Assembly: GCF_029227915.1 (NCBI RefSeq) | Contig: NC_079881.1 | Coordinates: forward strand, 248,001-312,000 | Reading direction: 5' to 3' | Source of the DNA: Hydractinia symbiolongicarpus | Taxonomy: Eukaryota > Cnidaria > Hydrozoa > Anthoathecata > Hydractiniidae | DNA length: 64,000 nucleotides | Part shown: positions 36,701 to 48,790 of the stretch, one piece after another | How the letters are laid out: every line of letters begins with the position of its first letter | How positions within the stretch are numbered: the stretch's first letter is position 1 | Made by a program: the position numbers and the translations under genes | The notes under the pieces: model-generated | What the model was told of the DNA's origin: nothing | The model's input: only the letters and a program-made list of their open reading frames with translations | Database searches by the model: none

Positions 36701-39700
36701 GTTTGCCGGCGATTAAACTTCTTTTATTCTGCGTCTCGTCAAAAATGAAAACATTTTTGAAAACTGCGAGTCTCATGCGTTTTAGTGGTGAAAAGATAAT
36801 TTAAAAAATCGTTTTGGAAATGAGTTTACTCACAGGGTACCTTCTTTGTATACATTCGACTATACGGGCCAAGCCCTCGATGTACGGGAAAGCGCGAGTT
36901 TTCGTTTGCCGGCGATTAAACCACTTTCATTAAGCGTCTCATCAAAAATGAAAACATTTCTGAAAACTACAAGTCTCATGCGTTTTAGTGGTCAAAAAAT
37001 AATTTAAAAAATCGTTCGGGAAATGAGCTTACTCCCTGGGTACTTTCTTTGTATACTTTTGACTATACGGGCCGAGTCCGGGGTTTGCGGGAAATGGCGG
37101 GTTTTCGTTTGCCGGCGATTAAACTTCTTTTATTCAGCGTCTCATCAAAAATGAAAACATTTTTGAAAACTGCAAGTCTCATGCGTTTTAGTGGTGAAAA
37201 GATAATTTAAAAAATCGTTTTGGAAATGAGTTTACTCACAGGGTACCTTCTTTGTATACATTCGACTATACGGACCAAGCCCGGGATGTACGGGAAAGCG
37301 CGAGTTTTCGTTTGCCGGCGATTAAACCACTTTCATTAAGCGTCTCATCAAAAATGAAAACATTTCTGAAAACTACAAGTCTCATGCGTTTTAGTGGTGA
37401 AATAATAATTTAAAAAATCGTTCGAAAAATCAGTTTACTCCCAGGGTACTTTCTTTTTATACTTTTGAATATACGGGCCGAGTCCGGTATTTACGGGAAA
37501 TCGCAGGTTTTCGTTTGCCGGCGATTAAACTTCTTTTATTCAGCGTCTCATCAAAAATGAAAACATTTTAGAAAACTACAAGTCTCATGGGCTTTAGTGG
37601 TGAAATAATAATTTGAAAAATCGTTCGGGAAATGAGTTTACTCCCTGGGTACTTTCTTTGTATACTTTTGACTATACCGGCCGAGTCCGGGGTTTACGGG
37701 AAATGGCGGGTTTTCGTTTGCCGGCGATTAAACTCCTTTTATTCAGCGTCTCATCAAAAATGAAAACATTTTTGAAAACTACAAGTCTCATGCGTTTTAG
37801 TGGTGAAAAAATAATTTAAAAAATCGTTCGGGAAATGAGTTTCCTCCCTGGGTACTTTCTTTGTGTACTTTTGACTATACGGGCCGAGTCCGGGATTTAC
37901 GGGAAATCGCGGGTTTTCGTTTGCCGGCGATTAAACCACTTTCACTAAGCGTCTCATCAAAAATGAAAACATTTCTGAAAACTACAAATCTCATGCGTTT
38001 TAGTGGTGAAAAAATAATTTAAAAAATCATTCGGGAAATGAGTTTACTCCCTGGGTACTTTCTTTGTATACTTTTGACTATACGGGCCGAGTCGGGGATT
38101 TACGGGAAGTCGCGGGTTTTCGTTTGCCGGCGGTTAAACTTCTTTTATTCAGCGTCTCATCAAAAATGAAAACATTTTTGTAAACTACAAGTCTCATGCG
38201 TTTTAGTGGTCAAAAAATAATTTAAAAAATCGTTCGGGAAATGAGCTTACTCCCTGGGTACTTTCTTTGTATACTTTTGACTATACGGGCCGAGTCCGGG
38301 GTTTACGGGAAATGGCGGGTTTTCGTTTGCCGGCGATTAAACTTCTTTTATTCTGCGTCTCGTCAAAAATGAAAACATTTTTGAAAACTGCGAGTCTCAT
38401 GCGTTTTAGTGGTGAAAAGATAATTTAAAAAATCGTTTTGGAAATGAGTTTACTCACAGGGTACCTTCTTTGTATACATTCGACTATACGGGCCAAGCCC
38501 GGGATGTACGGGAAAGCGCGAGTTTTCGTTTGCCGGCGATTAAACCACTTTCATTAAGCGTCTCATCAAAAATGAAAACATTTCTGAAAACTACAAGTCT
38601 CATGCGTTTTAGTGGTCAAAAAATAATTTAAAAAATCGTTCGGGAAATGAGCTTACTCCCTGGGTACTTTCTTTGTATACTTTTGACTATACGGGCCGAG
38701 TCCGGGGTTCGCGGGAAATGGCGGGTTTTCGTTTGCCGGCGATTAAACTTCTTTTATTCAGCGTCTCATCAAAAATGAAAACATTTTTGAAAACTGCAAG
38801 TCTCATGCGTTTTAGTGGTGAAAAGATAATTTAAAAAATCGTTTTGGAAATGAGTTTACTCACAGGGTACCTTCTTTGTATACATTCGACTATACGGACC
38901 AAGCCCGGGATGTACGGGAAAGCGCGAGTTTTCGTTTGCCGGCGATTAAACCACTTTCCTAAGCGTCTCATCAAAAATGAAAACATTTCTGAAAACTACA
39001 AGTCTCATGCGTTTTAGTGGTGAAATAATAATTTAAAAAATCGTTCGGAAAATCAGTTTACTCCCAGGGTACTTTCTTTTTATACTTTTGAATATACGGG
39101 CCGAGTCCGGTATTTAGGGGAAATCGCAGGTTTTCGTTTGCCGGCGATTAAACTTCTTTTATTCAGCGTCTCATCAAAAATGAAAACATTTTAGAAAACT
39201 ACAAGTCTCATGGGCTTTAGTGGTGAAATAATAATTTGAAAAATCGTTCGGGAAATGAGTTTACTCCCTGGGTACTTTCTTTGTATACTTTTGACTATAC
39301 CGGCCGAGTCCGGGATTTACGGGAAATGGCGGGTTTTCGTTTGCCGGCGATTAAACTCCTTTTATTCAGCGTCTCATCAAAAATGAAAACATTTTTGAAA
39401 ACTACAAGTCTCATGCGTTTTAGTGGTGAAAAGATAATTTAAAAAATCGTTCGGGAAATGAGCTTTCTCCCTGGGCACTTTCTTTGTATACTTTTGACTA
39501 TACGGGCCGAGTCCGGGGTTTACGGGAAATGGCGGGTTTTCGTTTGCCGGCGATTAAACTTCTTTTATTCAGCGTCTCATCAAAAATGAAAACATTTTTG
39601 AAAACTGCAAGTCTCATGCGTTTTAGTGGTGAAAAGATAATTTAAAAAATCGTTTTGGAAATGAGTTTACTCACAGGGTACCTTCTTTGTATACATTCGA

Positions 39701-40480
39701 CTATACGGGCCAAGCCCGGGATGTGCGGGAAATCGCGGGTTTCGTTTGCCGGCGATTAAACCACTTTCATTCAGCGTCTCATCAAAAATGAAAACATTTC
39801 TGAAAACTATAAGTCTCATGCGTTTTAGTGGTGAAAAGATAATTTAAAAAATCGTTTTGGAAATGAGTTTACTCACAGGGTACCTTCTTTGTATACATTC
39901 GACTATACGGACCAAGCCCGGGATGTACGGGAAAGCGCGAGTTTTCGTTTGCCGGCGATTAAACCACTTTCATTAAGCGTCTCATCAAAAATGAAAACAT
40001 TTCTGAAAACTACAAGTCTCATGCGTTTTAGTGGTGAAATAATAATTTAAAAAATCGTTCGGAAAATGAGTTTACTCCCAGGGTACTTTCTTTGTATGCT
40101 TTTGAATATACGGGCCGAGTCCGGTATTTACGGGAAATCGCAGGTTTTCGTTTGCCGGCGATTAAACTTCTTTTATTCAGCGTCTCATCAAAAATGAAAA
40201 CATTTTAGAAAACTACAAGTCTCATGGGCTTTAGTGGTGAAATAATAATTTGAAAAATCGTTCGGGAAATGAGTTTACTCCCTGGGTACTTTCTTTGTAT
40301 ACTTTTGACTATACCGGCCGAGTCCGGGGTTTACGGGAAATTGCGGGTTTTCGTTTGCCGGCGATTAAACTCCTTTTATTCAGCGTCTCATCAAAAATGA
40401 AAACATTTTTGAAAACTACAAGTCTCATGCGTTTTAGTGGTGAAAAAATAATTTAAAAAATCGTTCGGGAAATGAGTTTA
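33716..40480 (+). repeat. Region 5: TCATTCGGG subfamily with 1015-bp and about 1.62-kb units
   Basis: Marked by ATCATTCGGGAAATG, GTGGTCAAAAAATAATTT, CGGCGGTTAAAC and TTTTATTCTGCGTCTCGTC. GCGGTTAAAC lies at 35491, 36506 and 38130, and TTTTATTCTGCG at 35707, 36722 and 38346, giving steps of 1015 and 1624 bp (5 and 8 monomers). CATTAAGCGCCTC repeats at 35101 and 36116. Toward 37.6-40.4 kb, class C monomers with ATAATTTGAAAAATCG recur at 1623 and 1014 bp spacing. All satellite, no gene. Confidence 0.8.
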
Positions 40481-42960
40481 CTCCCTGGGTACCTTCTTTT
40501 TGTACTTTTGACTATACGGGCCGAATCCGGGATTTACGGGAAATCGCGGGTTTTCGTTTGCCGGCGATTAAACTTCTTTTATTCAGCGTCTCATCAAGAA
40601 TGAAAACATTTTTGAATACTACAAGTCTCATTGGCTATAGTGGTGAAATAATAATTTAAAAAATCGTTCGGGAAATGAGTTTACTCCCTGGGTACTTTCT
40701 TTGTATACTTTTGACTATACGGGCCGAGTCGGGGATTTACGGGAAGTCGCGGGTTTTCGTTTGCCGGCGATTAAACCACTTTCATTAAGCGTCTCATCAA
40801 AAATGAAAACATTTCTGAAAACTACAAGTCTCATGCGTTTTAGTGGTGAAAAAATAATTTAAAAAATCGTTCGGGAAATGAGTTTACTCCCTGGGTACTT
40901 TCTTTGTGTACTTTTGACTATACGGGCCAAGCTCGGGATTTACGGGAAATCGCGGGTTTTCGTTTGCCGGCGATTAAACCACTTTCATTAAGCGTCTCAT
41001 CAAAAATGAAAACATTTCTGAAAACTACATGTCTCATGCGTTTTAGTGGTGAAAAAATAATTTAAAAAATCGTTCGGGAAATGAGTTTACTCCCTGGGTA
41101 CTTTCTTTGTATACATTTGACTATACGGGCCAAGCTCGGGATTTACGGGAAATCGCGGGTTTTCGTTTGCCGGCGATTAAACTTCTTTTATTCAGCGTCT
41201 CATCCAAAATGAAAACATTTCTGAAAACTACATGTCTCATGCGTTTTAGTGGTGAAAAAATAATTTAAAAAATCGTTCGGGAAATGAGTTTACTCCCTGG
41301 GTACTTTCTTTGTATACTTTTGACTATACGGGCCGAGTCCGGGGTTTACGGGAAATGGCGGGTTTTCGTTTGCCGGCGATTAAACTTCTTTTATTCAGCG
41401 TCTCATCAAAAATGAAAACATTTTTGAAAACTGCAAGTCTCATGCGTTTTAGTGGTGAAAAGATAATATAAAAAATCGTTTTGGAAATGAGTTTACTCAC
41501 AGGGTACCTTCTTTGTATACATTCGACTATACGGGCCAAGCTCGGGACTTACAGGAAATCGCGGGTTTTCGTTTGCCGGCGATTAAACTTCTTTTATTCA
41601 GCGTCTCATCAAAAATGAAAACATTTTTAAAAACTACAAGTCTCGTGGGCTTTAGTGGTGAAATAATAATTTAAATAATCGTTCGGGAAATGAGTTTACT
41701 CCCTGGGTACTTTCTTTGTATACTTTTGACTATACGGGCCGAGTCCGGGGTTTACGGGAAATGGCGGGTTTTCGTTTGCCGGCGATTAAACTTCTTTTAT
41801 TCAGCGTCTCATCAGAAATGAAAACATTTTTGAAAACTACAAGTCTCATGCGTTTTAGTGGTGAAAAGGTAATTTAAAAAATCGTTTTGGAAATGAGTTT
41901 ACTCCCTGGGTACTTTCTTTGTATACTTTTGACTATACGGGCCGAGTCCGGGGTTTACGGGAAATGGCGGGTTTCGTTTGCCGGCGATTAAACTTCTTTT
42001 ATTCAGCGTCTCATCAAAAATGAAAACATTTTTGTAAACTACAAGTCTTATGCGTTTTAGTGGTGAAAAAAGAATTTAAAAAATCGTTCGGGAAATGAGT
42101 TTACTCCCTGGGTACTTTCTTTGTATACTTTTGACTATACGGGCCGAGTCCGGGGTTTACGGGAAATGGCGGGTTTTCGTTTGCCGGCGATTAAACTTCT
42201 TTTATTCAGCGTCTCATCAGAAATGAAAACATTTTTGAAAACTACAAGTCTCATGCGTTTTAGTGGTGAAAAGATAATTTTAAAAATCGTTTTGGAAATG
42301 AGTTTACTCCCTGGGTACTTTCTTTGTATACATTCGACTACACGGGCCAAGCCCGGGATTTACGGGAAATCGCGGAATTTCATTTGCCGGCGATTAAACC
42401 ACTTTCACTAAGCATCTCATCAAAAATGAAAACATTTCTGAAAACTACAAGTCTCATGCGTTTTAGTGGTGAAAAAATAATTTAAAAAATCGTTCGGGAA
42501 ATGAGTTTACTCCCAGGGTAAATTCTTTGTATACTTTTGACTATACGGGCCAAGCCCGGGATTTACGGGAAATCGCGGAATTTCGTTTGCCGGCGATTAA
42601 ACCACTTTCACTAAGCATCTCATCAAAAATGAAAACATTTTTGAATACTACAAGTCTCATTGGCTATAGTGGTGAAATAATAATTTAAAAAATCGTTCGG
42701 GAAATGAGTTTACTCCCTGGGTACTTTCTTTGTATACTTTTGAATATACGGGCCGAGTCGGAGATTTACGGGAAGTCGCGGGTTTCGTTTGCCGGCGATT
42801 AAACCACTTTCATTAAGCGTCTCATCAAAAATGAAAACATTTCTGAAAACTACAAGTCTCATGCGTTTTAGTGGTGAAAAAATAATTTAAAAAATCGTTC
42901 GGGAAATGAGTTTACTCCCTGGGTACTTTCTTTGTGTACTTTTGACTATACGGGCCGAGG
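40481..42960 (+). repeat. Region 6: truncated return of the 20-mer family
   Basis: The TGGCTATAG monomer at 40632, CTACATGTCTC monomers, GATAATATAAAAAATCG near 41460 and TCATCAGAAATG monomers reproduce the order seen in copies A and B, but with about six monomers missing between 41324 and 42121. The right part matches 32585-33830 at an offset of 9536 bp, which becomes 9130 bp after a two-monomer loss. The block sits between two stretches of the TCATTCGGG subfamily. Confidence 0.75.
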
Positions 42961-45750
42961 CCGGGATTTACGGGAAATCGCGGGTTTTCGTTTGCCGGCG
43001 ATTAAACCACTTTCACTAAGCGTCTCATCAAAAATGAAAACATTTCTGAAAACTACAAGTCTCATGCGTTTTAGTGGTGAAAAAATAATTTAAAAAATCG
43101 TTCGGGAAATGAGTTTACTCCCTGGGTACTTTCTTTGTGTACTTTAGACTATACGGGCCGAGTCCGGGATTTACGGGAAATCGCGGGTTTTCGTTTGCCG
43201 GCGATTAAACCACTTTCACTAAGCGTCTCATCAAAAATGAAAACATTTCTGAAAACTACAAGTCTCATGCGTTTTAGTGGTGAAAAAATAATTTAAAAAA
43301 TCATTCGGGAAATGAGTTTACTCCCTGGGTACTTTCTTTGTATACTTTTGACTATACGGGCCGAGTCGGGGATTTACGGGAAGTCGCGGGTTTTCGTTTG
43401 CCGGCGATTAAACCACTTTCACTAAGCGTCTCATCAAAAATGAAAACATTTCTGAAAACTACAAGTCTCATGCGTTTTAGTGGTGAAAAAATAATTTAAA
43501 AAATCATTCGGGAAATGAGTTTACTCCCTGGGTACTTTCTTTGTATACTTTTGACTATACGGGCCGAGTCGGGGATTTACGGGAAGTCGCGGGTTTTCGT
43601 TTGCCGGCGATTAAACCACTTTCATTAAGCGTCTCATCAAAAATGAAAACATTTCTGAAAACTACAAGTCTCATGCGTTTTAGTGGTGAAAAAATAATTT
43701 AAAAAATCGTTCGGGAAATGAGTTTACTCCCTGGGTACTTTCTTTGTGTACTTTTGACTATACGGGCCGAGTCCGGGATTTACGGGAAATCGCGGGTTTT
43801 CGTTTGCCGGCGATTAAACCACTTTCACTAAGCGTCTCATCAAAAATGAAAACATTTCTGAAAACTACAAATCTCATGCGTTTTAGTGGTGAAAAAATAA
43901 TTTAAAAAATCATTCGGGAAATGAGTTTACTCCCTGGGTACTTTCTTTGTATACTTTTGACTATACGGGCCGAGTCGAGAATTTACGGGAAGTCGCGGGT
44001 TTTCGTTTGCCGGCGGTTGAACTTCTTTTATTCAGCGTCTCATCAAAAATGAAAACATTTTTGTAAACTACAAGTCTCATGCGTTTTAGTGGTGAAAAAA
44101 TAATTTAAAAAATCGTTCGGGAAATGAGTTTACTCCCTGGGTACTTTCTTTGTGTACTTTAGACTATACGGGCCGAGTCCGGGATTTACGGGAAATCGCG
44201 GGTTTTCGTTTGCCGGCGATTAAACCACTTTCACTAAGCGTCTCATCAAAAATGAAAACATTTCTGAAAACTACAAGTCTCATGCGTTTTAGTGGTGAAA
44301 AAATAATTTAAAAAATCATTCGGGAAATGAGTTTACTCCCTGGGTACTTTCTTTGTATACTTTTGACTATACGGGCCGAGTCGGGGATTTACGGGAAGTC
44401 GCGGGTTTTCGTTTGCCGGCGATTAAACCACTTTCACTAAGCGTCTCATCAAAAATGAAAACATTTCTGAAAACTACAAGTCTCATGCGTTTTAGTGGTG
44501 AAAAAATAATTTAAAAAATCGTTCGGGAAATGAGTTTACTCCCTGGGTACTTTCTTTGTGTACTTTTGACTATACGGGCCGAGTCCGGGATTTACGGGAA
44601 ATCGCGGGTTTTCGTTTGCCGGCGATTAAACCACTTTCACTAAGCGTCTCATCAAAAATGAAAACATTTCTGAAAACTACAAATCTCATGCGTTTTAGTG
44701 GTGAAAAAATAATTTAAAAAATCATTCGGGAAATGAGTTTACTCCCTGGGTACTTTCTTTGTATACTTTTGACTATACGGGCCGAGTCGGGGATTTACGG
44801 GAAGTCGCGGGTTTTCGTTTGCCGGCGGTTGAACTTCTTTTATTCAGCGTCTCATCAAAAATGAAAACATTTTTGTAAACTACAAGTCTCATGCGTTTTA
44901 GTGGTCAAAAAATAATTTAAAAAATCGTTCGGGAAATGAGCTTACTCCCTGGGTACTTTCTTTGTATACTTTTGACTATACGGGCCGAGTCCGGGGTTTA
45001 CGGGAAATGGCGGGTTTTCGTTTGCCGGCGATTAAACTTCTTTTATTCTGCGTCTCGTCAAAAATGAAAACATTTTTGAAAACTGCAAGTCTCATGCGTT
45101 TTAGTGGTGAAAAGATATTTTAAAAAATCGTTTTGGAAATGAGTTTACTCACATGGTACCTTCTTTGTATACATTCAACTATACGGGCCAAGCCCGGGAT
45201 GTACGGGAAAGCGCGAGTTTTCGTTTGCCGGCGATTAAACCACTTTCATTAAGCGTCTCATCAAAAATGAAAACATTTCTGAAAACTACAAGTCTCATGC
45301 GTTTTAGTGGTCAAAAAATAATTTAAAAAATCGTTCGGGAAATGAGCTTACTCCCTGGGTACTTTCTTTGTATACTTTTGACTATACTGGCCGAGTCCGG
45401 GGTTTACGGGAAATGGCGGGTTTTCGTTTGCCGGCGATTAAACTTCTTTTATTCAGCGTCTCATCAAAAATGAAAACATTTTTGAAAACTGCAAGTCTCA
45501 TGCGTTTTAGTGGTGAAAAGATAATTTAAAAAATCGTTTTGGAAATGAGTTTACTCACAGGGTACCTTCTTTGTATACATTCGACTATACGGACCAAGCC
45601 CGGGATGTACGGGAAAGTGCGAGTTTTCGTTTGCCGGCGATTAAACCACTTTCATTAAGCGTCTCATCAAAAATGAAAACATTTCTGAAAACTACAAGTC
45701 TCATGCGTTTTAGTGGTGAAATAATAATTTAAAAAATCGTTCGGAAAATG
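42961..45750 (+). repeat. Region 7: second stretch of the TCATTCGGG subfamily
   Basis: Resembles 33.8-37.5 kb but carries CGGCGGTTGAAC in place of CGGCGGTTAAAC. That mark is at 44013 and 44825 (812 bp, four monomers) and again at 46043 in the next region. ACTTTAGACTATACGGG recurs at 43141 and 44156 (1015 bp). TTTTATTCTGCGTCTCGTC reappears at 45041. No gene is present. Confidence 0.75.
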
Positions 45751-48700
45751 AGTTTACTCCCAGGGTACTTTCTTTGTATACTTTTGACTATACCGGCCGA
45801 GTCCGGGGTTTACGGGAAATGGCGGGTTTTCGTTTGCCGGCGATTAAACTCTTTTTATTCAGCGTCTCATCAAAAATGAAAACATTTTTGAAAACTACAA
45901 GTCTCATGCGTCTTAGTGGTGAAAAGATAATTTAAAAAATCGTTCGGGAAATGAGTTTACTCCCTGGGTACTTTCTTTGTATACTTTTGACTATACGGGC
46001 CGAGTCGGGGATTTACGGGAAGTCGCGGGTTTTCGTTTGCCGGCGGTTGAACTTCTTTTATTCAGCGTCTCATCAAAAATGAAAACATTTTTGTAAACTA
46101 CAAGTCTCATGCGTTTTAGTGGTCAAAAAATAATTTAAAAAATCGTTCGGGAAATGAGCTTACTCCCTGGGTACTTTCTTTGTATACTTTTGACTATACG
46201 GGCCGAGTCCGGGGTTTACGGGAAATGGCGGGTTTTCGTTTGCCGGCGATTAAACTTCTTTTATTCTGCGTCTCGTCAAAAATGAAAACATTTTTGAAAA
46301 CTGCAAGTCTCATGCGTTTTAGTGGTGAAAAGATAATTTAAAAAATCGTTTTGGAAATGAGTTTACTCACATGGTACCTTCTTTGTATACATTCAACTAT
46401 ACGGGCCAAGCCCGGGATGTACGGGAAAGCGCGAGTTTTCGTTTGCCGGCGATTAAACCACTTTCATTAAGCGTCTCATCAAAAATGAAAACATTTCTGA
46501 AAACTACAAGTCTCATGCGTTTTAGTGGTCAAAAAATAATTTAAAAAATCGTTCGGGAAATGAGCTTACTCCCTGGGTACTTTCTTTGTATACTTTTGAC
46601 TATACTGGCCGAGTCCGGGGTTTACGGGAAATGGCGGGTTTTCGTTTGCCGGCGATTAAACTTCTTTTATTCAGCGTCTCATCAAAAATGAAAACATTTT
46701 TGAAAACTGCAAGTCTCATGCGTTTTAGTGGTGAAAAGATAATTTAAAAAATCGTTTTGGAAATGAGTTTACTCACAGGGTACCTTCTTTGTATACATTC
46801 GACTATACGGACCAAGCCCGGGATGTACGGGAAAGTGCGAGTTTTCGTTTGCCGGCGATTAAACCACTTTCATTAAGCGTCTCATCAAAAATGAAAACAT
46901 TTCTGAAAACTACAAGTCTCATGCGTTTTAGTGGTGAAATAATAATTTAAAAAATCGTTCGGAAAATGAGTTTACTCCCAGGGTACTTTCTTTGTATACT
47001 TTTGACTATACCGGCCGAGTCCGGGGTTTACGGGAAATGGCGGGTTTTCGTTTGCCGGCGATTAAACTCTTTTTATTCAGCGTCTCATCAAAAATGAAAA
47101 CATTTTTGAAAACTACAAGTCTCATGCGTCTTAGTGGTGAAAAGATAATTTAAAAAATCGTTCGGGAAATGAGCTTTCTCCCTGGGCACTTTCTTTGTAT
47201 ACTTTTGACTATACGGGCCGAGTCCGGGGTTTACGGGAAATGGCGGGTTTTCGTTTGCCGGCGATTAAACTTCTTTTATTCAGCGTCTCATCAAAAATGA
47301 AAACATTTTTGAAAACTGCAAGTCTCATGCGTTTTAGTGGTGAAAAGATAATTTAAAAAATCGTTTTGGAAATGAGTTTACTCACAGGGTACCTTCTTTG
47401 TATACATTCGACTATACGGGCCAAGCCCGGGATGTGCGGGAAATCGCGGGTTTCGTTTGCCGGCGATTAAACCACTTTCATTCAGCGTCTCATCAAAAAT
47501 AAAAACATTTCTGAAAACTATAAGTCTCATGCGTTTTAGCGGTGAAAAGATAACTTAAAAAATCGTTTTGGAAATGAGTTTACTCACAGGGTACCTTCTT
47601 TGTATACATTCGACTACACGGACCAAGCCCGGGATGTACGGGAAAGCGCGAGTTTTCGTTTGCCGGCGATTAAACCACTTTCATTAAGCGTCTCATCAAA
47701 AATGAAAACATTTCTGAAAACTACAAGTCTCATGCGTTTTAGTGGTGAAATAATAATTTAAAAAATCGTTCGGAAAATGAGTTTACTCCCAGGGTACTTT
47801 CTTTGTATACTTTTGAATATACGGGCCGAGTCCGGTATTTACGGGAAATCGCAGGTTTTCGTTTGCCGGCGATTAAACTTCTTTTATTCAGCGTCTCATC
47901 AAAAATGAAAACATTTTAGAAAACTACAAGTCTCATGGGCTTTAGTGGTGAAATAATAATTTGAAAAATCGTTCGGGAAATGAGTTTACTCCCTGGGTAC
48001 TTTCTTTGTATACTTTTGACTATACCGGCCGAGTCCGGATTTACGGGAAATGGCGGGTTTTCGTTTGCCGGCGATTAAACTCCTTTTATTCAGCGTCTCA
48101 TCAAAAATGAAAACATTTTTGAAAACTGCAAGTCTCATGCGTTTTAGTGGTGAAAAGATAATTTAAAAAATCGTTTTGGAAATGAGTTTACTCACAGGGT
48201 ACCTTCTTTGTATACATTCGACTATACGGGCCAAGCCCGGGATGTGCGGGAAATCGCGGGTTTCGTTTGCCGGCGATTAAACCACTTTCATTCAGCGTCT
48301 CATCAAAAATAAAAACATTTCTGAAAACTATAAGTCTCATGCGTTTTAGCGGTGAAAAGATAACTTAAAAAATCGTTTTGGAAATGAGTTTACTCACAGG
48401 GTACCTTCTTTGTATACATTCGACTACACGGACCAAGCCCGGGATGTACGGGAAAGCGCGAGTTTTCGTTTGCCGGCGATTAAACCACTTTCATTAAGCG
48501 TCTCATCAAAAATGAAAACATTTCTGAAAACTACAAGTCTCATGCGTTTTAGTGGTGAAATAATAATTTAAAAAATCGTTCGGAAAATGAGTTTACTCCC
48601 AGGGTACTTTCTTTGTATACTTTTGAATATACGGGCCGAGTCCGGTATTTACGGGAAATCGCAGGTTTTCGTTTGCCGGCGATTAAACTTCTTTTATTCA

Positions 48701-48790
48701 GCGTCTCATCAAAAATGAAAACATTTTAGAAAACTACAAGTCTCATGGGCTTTAGTGGTGAAATAATAATTTGAAAAATCGTTCGGAAAA
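45751..48790 (+). repeat. 15-mer higher-order unit, copy 1 (3042 bp)
   Basis: Matches 48791-51830 at a constant 3042 bp offset. Landmarks are GCGGTTGAAC 46043/49085, TTTTATTCTGCG 46259/49301, ATGCGTCTTAGTGG near 45907/48949, and CATTCAGCG with AAAATAAAAACATTT near 48300/51342. It contains its own four-monomer duplication (AATAAAAACATTT near 47500 and 48310, offset 810 bp). Few differences are visible; one is AAATAAACACATTT near 50541 in copy 2. Confidence 0.85.
47692..47894 (+). repeat. Representative class C monomer (203 bp)
   Basis: Class C is marked by GTGAAATAATAATTT in the A/T-rich part, CGTTCGGAAAATGAG, ACTCCCAGGG, TTTTGAATATACGGG, GTCCGGTATTTACGG and AAATCGCAGG. It is regularly followed by a monomer with ACATTTTAGAAAAC and CATGGGCTTTAG, so the two behave as a dimer within larger units. 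It is common from about 37 kb to the right end; related forms occur earlier, for example around 19600 and 24680. Confidence 0.8.
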
